A stretch of DNA of 29,414 nt, taken from JAFGHJ01 sp964606065. Its GTDB lineage: Bacteria > Hydrothermota > UBA3072. A program made the translations under genes and the position numbers. The stretch spans positions 1-29,414 of the forward strand of contig CAZSEX010000026.1 of assembly GCA_964606065.1 (NCBI GenBank), read 5' to 3'. Position 1 is the stretch's first letter. Each line of letters starts with the position of its first letter. Positions 14,920 through 21,362 of the stretch are shown one piece after another. Under the pieces are notes generated by a model that made no database searches, was not told the origin of the DNA, and saw nothing but the letters and a program-made list of their open reading frames with translations.

Positions 14920-17025
14920 ATGCCGAAATACAAATGTCCGCACTGCGGTATGAAATTTGATACTCCCGGAAATTGTCCAATGTGCAATGTTCCGCTTGTG
15001 AAAATTGGGGATGAGAAAAAGAATATTAAAACCGAGAAAAAAGAGATGAAACACGGAAATCATGAACACCACGACCACACCGAGCATCATAAACACATGG
15101 TTAAAGATTTTAAAAAGAGATTTTTTGTTTCACTTGTAATAACAATACCCATACTGCTTCTGTCGCCTCTTATTCAAGACTTTTTGAATTATACGCTTGT
15201 CTTTAAGGGCGATAAATACTTAATGTTCTTATTGTCGAGCTTTGTTTTCGTATACGGCGGTTTGCCTTTCTTAAAAGGTCTTTATGATGAGTTAAAACAA
15301 AAACAACCCGGTATGATGACTCTTATCGCGCTGGCTATTTTTGTAGCCTATGTGTACAGCGCCGCGGTTGTATTCGGGCTAAAGGGGAAATATTTTTTCT
15401 GGGAACTCGCCACACTAATCGATATTATGCTACTGGGTCACTGGATAGAAATGAAATCCGTTCTGGGGGCTTCGAAAGCGCTGGAAAAGCTCGCCCAATT
15501 ATTGCCTGATACAGCGCATTTATTGAAGGGTGATCGAGTATCGGATGTGAAAATATCGGAGCTGAAGAAAGAAGATATTGTTTTGATTAAAGCGGGAGAA
15601 AAAGTGCCCGCGGATGCGGTCATCACCGAAGGGAAAAGTTATATAGACGAATCCATGATAACTGGCGAATCAAAGCCTGTAAAAAAAGAAAAAGGTGAAA
15701 AAATAATCGGAGGTTCGGTCAACGGGGATTCGGTTATTAAGGCAAAAGTTGTTGGAACGGGAGAAAACTCTTATTTAAACAAAGTCGTTAATATGGTTAA
15801 ACAGGCGCAAAGCGCTAAATCAAAAACGCAAGCGTTAGCAGACAGAGCGGCGATGTGGTTAACCATTATCGCTATAACGGTGGGTACAGTAACGCTGATT
15901 TTCTGGTTATTCGAAGCGGATGAAATCGCATTCGCCATAGAAAGAATGGCGACCGTTATGGTCATAACCTGCCCTCACGCTCTCGGTCTTGCCATACCTC
16001 TTGTTGGAGCGGTATCTACCTCCCTTTCGGCAAAGAACGGACTTTTAATAAGAAACAGGACCGCCTTTGAAAATGCCAGAAAGATAAGCACACTTGTTTT
16101 CGATAAAACCGGCACCTTAACCGGAGGAAAATTCGTAGTTAGCTCTGTCAAGATTTTCGACTCCGAATACGACGAAAAAGACATAATAAAAATAGCCGCG
16201 ATCCTCGAAGTAAATTCCGAACATTCCATCGCGAAAGGCATTTTAGATAAAGCAAAGGATCTCGGTTTAGATACAGAAAAAAGTGAAGATTTCGAGGTTA
16301 TAAAAGGAGAGGGCGTCAAGGGTAAAATCGACGATAAAGAAATAAAATTGGTCAGCAAAAGCTATCTCGATAAAAACAATATAGAAATCCCTGAAGAAGC
16401 TGTCGAAAAAATAAGCGGGACTCTGGTATTTGTTTTAATCGATAACAATCTAAAAAGTTTAATAGAATTATCCGACAAAATCAGAGAAGATTCTTACGAA
16501 GCCATAAAAAAACTGAAAAAAGAAGGAATTAAATGCTGGATGCTTACAGGAGACAATAAAGAAGTGGCAAAGGATGTGGCGGACGAACTCGAGCTGGACG
16601 GATTTTTTGCCGAAGTTTTGCCGGATGAAAAACAGGATAAAATAAAAGAACTTCAGAGTAAAGGGGAAGTGGTTGCCATGACCGGGGACGGAATAAACGA
16701 CGCGCCCGCTCTCGCCCAGGCTGACGTTGGGATAGCCATAGGCTCGGGTACGGACGTAGCTGCGGAAACCGCCGATATAATCCTTGTAAACAGCAACCCT
16801 AAAGATGTTTTATCCCTTATACTTTTTGGTAAGGCAACATATAGAAAAATGATTCAAAATCTTTTCTGGGCTATGGGATACAATGTAATCGCCATACCCC
16901 TTGCAGCGGGTGTTTTGTATAACACGGGAATTCTTATTTCTCCGGCAGTTGGCGCGATACTCATGTCTATGAGTACGGTTATAGTGGCTATAAACGCGAG
17001 TTTTTTGAGAGTGAAAAAAGACTAA
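14920..17025 (+). CDS. copB: CopB-type (P1B-3) heavy-metal P-type ATPase
   Basis: A 701-residue metal-exporting ATPase. The N-terminus has a small ribbon-like Cys motif (CPHC at 6-9, CPMC at 19-22) and a His-rich stretch (about 45-60). Next come membrane helices, the actuator TGES (248-251), the membrane ion motif CPH (351-353), the phosphorylated Asp395 in DKTGTLT, and the hinge GDGINDAPA (from 589). CPH rather than CPC marks the CopB group, which exports Cu or Ag. No HMA domain is present; the Cys/His tail replaces it. It follows the aldo/keto reductase gene closely and has no visible ribosome binding site. Confidence 0.93.
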   Translation: MPKYKCPHCGMKFDTPGNCPMCNVPLVKIGDEKKNIKTEKKEMKHGNHEHHDHTEHHKHMVKDFKKRFFVSLVITIPILLLSPLIQDFLNYTLVFKGDKYLMFLLSSFVFVYGGLPFLKGLYDELKQKQPGMMTLIALAIFVAYVYSAAVVFGLKGKYFFWELATLIDIMLLGHWIEMKSVLGASKALEKLAQLLPDTAHLLKGDRVSDVKISELKKEDIVLIKAGEKVPADAVITEGKSYIDESMITGESKPVKKEKGEKIIGGSVNGDSVIKAKVVGTGENSYLNKVVNMVKQAQSAKSKTQALADRAAMWLTIIAITVGTVTLIFWLFEADEIAFAIERMATVMVITCPHALGLAIPLVGAVSTSLSAKNGLLIRNRTAFENARKISTLVFDKTGTLTGGKFVVSSVKIFDSEYDEKDIIKIAAILEVNSEHSIAKGILDKAKDLGLDTEKSEDFEVIKGEGVKGKIDDKEIKLVSKSYLDKNNIEIPEEAVEKISGTLVFVLIDNNLKSLIELSDKIREDSYEAIKKLKKEGIKCWMLTGDNKEVAKDVADELELDGFFAEVLPDEKQDKIKELQSKGEVVAMTGDGINDAPALAQADVGIAIGSGTDVAAETADIILVNSNPKDVLSLILFGKATYRKMIQNLFWAMGYNVIAIPLAAGVLYNTGILISPAVGAILMSMSTVIVAINASFLRVKKD

Positions 17026-17300
17026 ATATTCTCACACTAAGACACAAAGGCACTAAGAAACAACAGAAAATATTTGTTTTGTTTACCACCAAAAAAGATA
17101 GAAACTAATGTGTTAGGGGATGGCGCATAACCCAAGACGAGATGGATTTTCATCTAATCGGGCAAGCTCTGCGGTCTTTGTGGCTATTTTAGGTTTTGGA
17201 TTTAGGGGAATTTGGTTGAAAAACAAAAAAAATGGTGGGTGTGATGGGGTTTTGTGTGTTTTGTGGTTAAAAAACCAAAAATCTTGTGATAATCCGCCTG

Positions 17301-17347
17301 CCCTGTGGAATAGGAGAGCTACCTGGATGACAATCTATTCTACGGGG
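17301..17347. repeat. Hairpin repeat, copy 2
   Basis: CCCTGTGGAATAG (17301-17313) pairs along all 13 positions with CTATTCTACGGGG (17335-17347), counting two G-U pairs, with a 21-nt loop. The left arm and its flank match copy 1 at 13174-13190 over 17 bases. Right arms differ, but the pairing is kept. Confidence 0.7.
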
Positions 17348-17398
17348 CAAGATGTCGAACTCGCAATGTCAGATCATTCGGGATAGGGATGTCCTTTA

Positions 17399-17416
17399 AT
17401 GTGATTTTTTTCACAA
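17399..17416. promoter_or_regulatory. Rex operator candidate upstream of the mrp/mbx operon
   Basis: The 18 bases ATGTGATTTTTTTCACAA agree with the Rex consensus TTGTGAA-N4-TTCACAA at 12 of 14 defined positions (first base A, seventh base T). The site ends one base before the -35 box. Rex itself is encoded by the last gene of the operon. An additional half-site, TTGTGA at 17450-17455, lies at the predicted transcription start. Confidence 0.75.
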
Positions 17417-17417
17417 C

Positions 17418-17446
17418 TTGACAAACATCTAAATTGTTATTATTAG
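17418..17446 (+). promoter_or_regulatory. Promoter of the mrp/mbx-rex operon
   Basis: TTGACA (17418-17423), a 17-nt spacer and TATTAG (17441-17446) predict a start near 17453. The leader is about 60 nt and ends in a CGGAGGA ribosome binding site. It abuts the Rex operator candidate on its upstream side. Confidence 0.7.
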
Positions 17447-17515
17447 ACTTTGTGAATAAAATATTTAAGTTGGTTGATTCTTTTTATGGGCAAACAAAAA
17501 AGCACGGAGGATTGA

Positions 17516-18040
17516 TTGGATAAAAACGGGAATTTTTCACTAAGAGAGAGGCTAAAAAGTTTTTTCTGGTTATTTTCCTTTCTTATTGTCCTCTGGATGG
17601 TTCTTACTGCTACGTTTAATTCTCAGGAATTTTTACTTGGAATTTCCATCTGTTTTGTAATTGCCTTAATTACTCATAAATTTTATATTGAATTAGGTTT
17701 TCCGTCTATAAGTATTAAGAAAATTTGCTTTTTTATTGTTTTTATATTAGTCCTTTTTTATGAGATACTGAAAGCCAATATAGATGTGGCGCTTCGGATT
17801 ATTCGTCCGTCATTGCCGATAAATCCCGGTGTGGTGGTTATAAAGACAGGTCTTAAATCGGATATCGCGAAAACGATTTTAGCTAATTCCATAACTCTGA
17901 CCCCCGGTACTTTTACTCTTGATATACAGGGAGATAAATTATTGATTCACTGGATAGACGTGGAAGCGACCGATATCGATGCTGCTACTAATATTATAGG
18001 TGAAAGATTCGAAAAGTATTTGAGGATTATATTTAAATGA
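17516..18040 (+). CDS. mrpE: MrpE-like (MbxA-type) antiporter module subunit
   Basis: A 174-residue membrane protein with hydrophobic segments in the first 90 residues and a soluble C-terminal domain. The motif LANSITLTPGTFTLDI is the MnhE/MrpE signature. It belongs to the Mrp-type cation/proton antiporter part that Mbh/Mbx complexes share. It starts with TTG behind a CGGAGGA ribosome binding site; no ATG fits. It is the first gene of the operon and overlaps the next by 4 nt (ATGA). Confidence 0.92.
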   Translation: MDKNGNFSLRERLKSFFWLFSFLIVLWMVLTATFNSQEFLLGISICFVIALITHKFYIELGFPSISIKKICFFIVFILVLFYEILKANIDVALRIIRPSLPINPGVVVIKTGLKSDIAKTILANSITLTPGTFTLDIQGDKLLIHWIDVEATDIDAATNIIGERFEKYLRIIFK

Positions 18041-18291
18041 TTGCGAATATATATTTTGTGGTTATAGGTTCAGGGGTTATTTTATGTCTGCTCAGGATGC
18101 TTAAGGGTCCTACAGCTCCCGATCGTGCTGTGGCGCTGGATACGGCGGTTACAGTTACGGTCGCGTTATTGGTTCTTATCGGTCTTGTTTTAAAAAGAAA
18201 AATATATCTTGATGTATCGTTGGTTTATGCCGTTCTGACCTTTATAGGTTCGGTCGCGATAGCGAGATATCTCGAGGGAGGAATCGAATGA
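18037..18291 (+). CDS. mrpF: MrpF-like (MbxB-type) antiporter module subunit
   Basis: An 84-residue protein with three membrane helices. The conserved GPTAPDRAVALDT loop after helix 1 and DVSLVYAVLTFIGSVAIARYL at the end identify MrpF. Small size is normal. It overlaps mrpE and mrpG by 4 nt each (ATGA), indicating coupled translation of the complex subunits. Confidence 0.94.
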   Translation: MIANIYFVVIGSGVILCLLRMLKGPTAPDRAVALDTAVTVTVALLVLIGLVLKRKIYLDVSLVYAVLTFIGSVAIARYLEGGIE

Positions 18292-18629
18292 ACTGGGGCT
18301 GGTGGGTTACGGGATTTGGTGTGATATTCCTGTTTCTTGGAAGTCTCGGTGTGTACAGGATGCCGGACGTTTACAATAGATTACAGGCGGGAACAAAGTG
18401 CACGACACTAGGCGCTTTCTGTACAATTATAGGTGTCGGAATAATAGAACCTTCCTGGTTCTGGACAACTCTTATAATAGCGGTATTTGTGTTGCTGACC
18501 AATCCGATATCGAGTCACGCGTTTGGAAGGGCTTCCTGTATTTCAAAAGTCAGACTATGTAAAAGAACGAAGGTTGATCAATCGAAAGGTTTTTGCAGAG
18601 AAGAGGATAAAGAAGATGATAATTCTTGA
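18288..18629 (+). CDS. mrpG: MrpG-like (MbxC-type) antiporter module subunit
   Basis: A 113-residue protein with three membrane helices and the MrpG pattern LGVYRMPDVYNRLQAGTKCT and LLTNPISSHAFGRAS. The C-terminal tail (KVRLCKRTKVDQ) also fits the family, so an apparent change of frame near 18523 is not needed. It overlaps the next gene by 14 nt. Confidence 0.93.
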   Translation: MNWGWWVTGFGVIFLFLGSLGVYRMPDVYNRLQAGTKCTTLGAFCTIIGVGIIEPSWFWTTLIIAVFVLLTNPISSHAFGRASCISKVRLCKRTKVDQSKGFCREEDKEDDNS

Positions 18630-18873
18630 AATAATACTGGTTTTCGTGATGCTTGTGGGTGCGATTGCTGCCGGAATTTTTAAAGATTTGTTAAACGCGG
18701 TTATAGCCGCCGGTTTTGTTAGTTTTATCGCAGCAATACTCTTCTATTTTCTGCACGCGCCCGATGTAGCCATGGCAGAGGCTTCTATTGGTGCCGCTTT
18801 GACTGTAGCCGTTTTTGTGATAACTATTAAAAAGACAAAAAGATTCGAGGAAGATGATGAGAAAATTAATTAG
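18616..18873 (+). CDS. MbhD-like subunit (DUF4040, MrpA C-terminal type)
   Basis: An 85-residue protein with three membrane helices. The segment FYFLHAPDVAMAEASIGAAL is the DUF4040/MbhD signature, equivalent to part of the C-terminal domain of MrpA. The frame is open from 18523, but the family N-terminus (MIILEIILVFVML) places the start at 18616, behind GAGGATAAAG and within the end of mrpG. The large NuoL-like part of MrpA is absent here, as in Mbh/Mbx complexes. Confidence 0.88.
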   Translation: MIILEIILVFVMLVGAIAAGIFKDLLNAVIAAGFVSFIAAILFYFLHAPDVAMAEASIGAALTVAVFVITIKKTKRFEEDDEKIN

Positions 18874-19540
18874 TCTTATTTTGATATTAATAATCGCCGC
18901 CGCGGTTTTTTTCTCTCTTCGTGAGATACCTTTTGGAACCACGAGAAGCAGGGTAAGGGAATATTATCTTGATAACGGGATAAAACAAACAGGAGCCGCA
19001 AATATAGTGACATCTGTGGTTGTTAATTATCGTGGTTTCGATACGCTGGGAGAGGTTACCGTTTTGTTCCTCGCGAGTATCGGGCTTTCCGCGGTTCTTT
19101 ACGGTAAAAAAGAGGAGAAAAAAAGAAAGAGAAGGGAAAGCAGTTTGATTTTATATACGGGCTGCAGATTTTTGTTTCCTCTTATTCTGCTTTTCGGGGC
19201 TTACATCTTTATTCACGGGCATTTAACTCCCGGGGGAGGTTTTCAGGGCGGGGCTGTGATAGCTTCGGGTTTTTTGCTGACCATGCTCGGATGCTGGGGA
19301 TGGGAAGGAATTAACAGGAACAGATTTAAAATAACCGAATCTATTTCGGGTCTTGTCTTTGTTATCGTGGGTCTTCTCGGATTACTTTACGGAGGATATT
19401 TTCTGTTTAATTTTCTGCCTAAAGGAATCCCGAATCAACTCTTAAGCGCGGGAATCATTCCTATTGTGTATGTCGCTATCGGATTTAAAGTAGGTTCGGA
19501 AATAGCGGGTATAATAGATGATATGGTGAGGTGCGGGTGA
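18854..19540 (+). CDS. MbhE+MrpB fusion subunit (Mbx type)
   Basis: A 228-residue membrane protein of two joined parts. Residues 1-90 match MbhE (NIVTSVVVNYRGFDTLGEV and a helix before a basic linker KKEEKKRKRR). Residues about 97-228 match MrpB/MnhB (LFGAYIFIHGHLTPGGGF, then GFKVGSEIAG). In Mrp antiporters the first part is within MrpA; in Mbh the two are separate genes; the fused form is what I recall for Mbx. Two consecutive ATGs (18854 and 18857) follow GAGGAAG; the second has the better spacing. It overlaps the neighbouring genes. Confidence 0.88.
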   Translation: MMRKLISLILILIIAAAVFFSLREIPFGTTRSRVREYYLDNGIKQTGAANIVTSVVVNYRGFDTLGEVTVLFLASIGLSAVLYGKKEEKKRKRRESSLILYTGCRFLFPLILLFGAYIFIHGHLTPGGGFQGGAVIASGFLLTMLGCWGWEGINRNRFKITESISGLVFVIVGLLGLLYGGYFLFNFLPKGIPNQLLSAGIIPIVYVAIGFKVGSEIAGIIDDMVRCG

Positions 19541-19899
19541 TGGAATTTTTAGAGAATTATCTTTATTACATCGCCTCATTCGGTTTGATTTTTATAGGTC
19601 TTTATATAATGCTTGTTAAGAAAAATCTGATAAAAATTATTATCGGTCTCTCGATTATAGATACGGGAGTAAATATATTGTTGATTTCTATAGGTTATTT
19701 GAAAGAAGGGACAGTTCCTATTTTTTCACGGGATAATCTTCTGCCTTCGAGGATGGTCGACCCGGTACCGCAGGCACTTGTTCTGACCGCTATTGTTATA
19801 GGAGTGGCGATCTTAGCGCTTGCTCTGACTCTTACGATAGTTCTTTACCGTCATTACGGAACTCTCAATGTCGGAAAAATAAGGAATCTTAAATGGTAA
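19540..19899 (+). CDS. mrpC: MrpC-like (NuoK-like, MbxG-type) subunit
   Basis: A 119-residue protein with three membrane helices. LIKIIIGLSIIDTGVNILLI is the NuoK/MrpC helix with its membrane acidic residue, and the family loop DPVPQALVLTAIVIG follows. The frame opens at 19531 with GTG, but the ATG at 19540 overlaps the upstream stop (TGATG) and has a GAGGTG ribosome binding site 6 nt upstream, so I use 19540. It overlaps the next gene by 7 nt. Confidence 0.93.
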   Translation: MEFLENYLYYIASFGLIFIGLYIMLVKKNLIKIIIGLSIIDTGVNILLISIGYLKEGTVPIFSRDNLLPSRMVDPVPQALVLTAIVIGVAILALALTLTIVLYRHYGTLNVGKIRNLKW

Positions 19900-21362
19900 A
19901 TCCCGTTTTACTGATTGTTATTCCTTTAGCCGGCGCGTTCGCGATACCGTTATTTGGTTTTATATCAAAACACATATCTAAGTATATTCCTTTAATCGCG
20001 ACTCTGGGTATGGCTGTGATTGTGGGTTCTTTGATTCCGAAAGTTATAAACAGACCCATAATCGTTGTGATCGGAGGTTTTAAGCCTCCTTTCGGTATTA
20101 ACCTTTTTGTAAGTCCTTTTTCTCTGTTTTTCGCAGGAATTATAAGTCTTCTCGGTTTTCTTGTTTCCGTTTACGCCATAAAATATGTTAACGAGGGAGA
20201 TATAGATAAATATCACCTTTTATTTCTGCTTTTCATAACAGGCGCCACGGGAATTGCTCTTACCGGCGACCTGTTTAATCTGTTTGTTTTCTTTGAGATA
20301 CTCTGCATCTCCTCCTACGCTCTGGTCGCGTACAACAGGGATAGGGATGGAGTGGAAGCGGGTATAAAATACCTGATTCAGGGTTCTGTCGGTGCGTCTT
20401 TTATTTTAATAGGAATAGCCTTTCTTTATGGTCGTTGCGGTTCGCTTAATATGGCGGATATAGCGAGCCAGATTCGTCACGTGGATTCTCCGTTATTGTC
20501 TTTAACTCTATTCCTTTTTATTACGGGTTTCGGAGTGGAGGCTGCGATATTCCCTTTAAACGGATGGTTACCCGACGCTCACGGGAGCGCGCCCTCGACT
20601 ATAAGTGCTGTTCTTTCAGGTTTTGCCATAGAAATAGGTTTATACTCGGTCCTGCGTATTGTATTTACCGTCTTGGGAGATACTGATATTCTGCACTTTC
20701 TCGCGGGGTTGGGAGTTTTGACTCTTCTTATAGGAGAAATATCGGCTTTCAAACAAAATGATATTAAAAGACTTCTCGCTTATTCATCGACAGGTCAGAT
20801 AGGTCTTATACTTTTTGCTTTTTCCCTGGGAACAACCGAAGGTATCGCCGGAGGCCTTTTTCATATTTTATCACATGCCCTTTCCAAGGGGCTTCTTTTT
20901 CTGGCCGCCGGTTATATGATATATAAAGCCGGTTCGAGAGAAATAGGTAAAATGAAGGGGCTCGCCACTGAAATGCCTGTAACTTCTTTTTGTTTCTTGG
21001 TAGGGGCTTTTTCTCTTGTGGGTTTGCCTCCTTTCATCGGTTTTCCGGGCAAATTTTTGATTATTAAATCCGCGTTATCGACAAACCAGGGATATTTCTT
21101 TGTTCTGGTGGGGGCTGTTTTGCTGGGAACCGTTATCGAGGTATCTTATTTTTTTAAATTACTGCAGAGTATTTTTTCGAAAACCAAAGAAAATAAAATA
21201 GATGAAGCTCCTCTTACCGCTTTAATTCCGATTGTTGTTTTAGCTGTAATTGTTTTAGCTGTGGGTGTGTATCCGGAAGTTGTGAGCGGATTTCTTCATC
21301 TTGCTTCGGCTGATTTCCTGGATAGGATGGGTTATATTACCAATATTCTGGGGGCGTTGTGA
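19893..21362 (+). CDS. MrpD/NuoN-like antiporter subunit (MbxH-type) with Glu in helices 7 and 8
   Basis: A 489-residue, roughly 14-helix ion channel subunit. The helix-5 acidic residue is Glu135 (FFEILCISSYALVAY), and the distal Lys is Lys332 in SHALSKGLLFL. At the position of the usual helix-7 Lys the sequence is FGVEAAIFP with Glu216. At the usual helix-8 basic site it is GFAIEIGLYS with Glu247. I checked both codons (GAG and GAA) in the DNA. WLPDAHGSAPSTISAVLSG between them is the normal family motif. The gene couples electron transfer to cation movement in the membrane arm. Confidence 0.92.
   Translation: MVNPVLLIVIPLAGAFAIPLFGFISKHISKYIPLIATLGMAVIVGSLIPKVINRPIIVVIGGFKPPFGINLFVSPFSLFFAGIISLLGFLVSVYAIKYVNEGDIDKYHLLFLLFITGATGIALTGDLFNLFVFFEILCISSYALVAYNRDRDGVEAGIKYLIQGSVGASFILIGIAFLYGRCGSLNMADIASQIRHVDSPLLSLTLFLFITGFGVEAAIFPLNGWLPDAHGSAPSTISAVLSGFAIEIGLYSVLRIVFTVLGDTDILHFLAGLGVLTLLIGEISAFKQNDIKRLLAYSSTGQIGLILFAFSLGTTEGIAGGLFHILSHALSKGLLFLAAGYMIYKAGSREIGKMKGLATEMPVTSFCFLVGAFSLVGLPPFIGFPGKFLIIKSALSTNQGYFFVLVGAVLLGTVIEVSYFFKLLQSIFSKTKENKIDEAPLTALIPIVVLAVIVLAVGVYPEVVSGFLHLASADFLDRMGYITNILGAL

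Larger units (their letters stand above)
17026..17515. other. Non-coding island with repeats and the operon control region
   Basis: About 490 bases between copB and the mrp/mbx operon. 17032-17060 holds degenerate units of the CACAAAG type, 17166-17184 holds two units on the opposite strand, and 17296-17347 holds the second hairpin repeat. A small dyad (GATG-GATTTT-CATC) lies near 17140. The last 120 bases hold a Rex operator candidate, a promoter and a leader. A continuous frame at 17120-17386 runs through the repeats and is not considered a gene. Confidence 0.65.

Noticed and set aside
17120..17386. An 88-codon open frame between copB and the mrp/mbx operon
   Set aside because: It runs through the 9-nt units and the hairpin repeat, has no ribosome binding site or family likeness, and its composition follows the repeats.
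17486..17515. A nine-codon leader frame ending directly before the TTG of mrpE
   Set aside because: No ribosome binding site and no attenuator structure; the end of the frame is the mrpE ribosome binding site itself, so it is probably chance.
18523..18615. Possible frameshift in mrpG, because another frame is open over its end
   Set aside because: The in-frame tail (KVRLCKRTKVDQ) fits the MrpG family, and the other frame simply leads into the MbhD-like gene starting at 18616.
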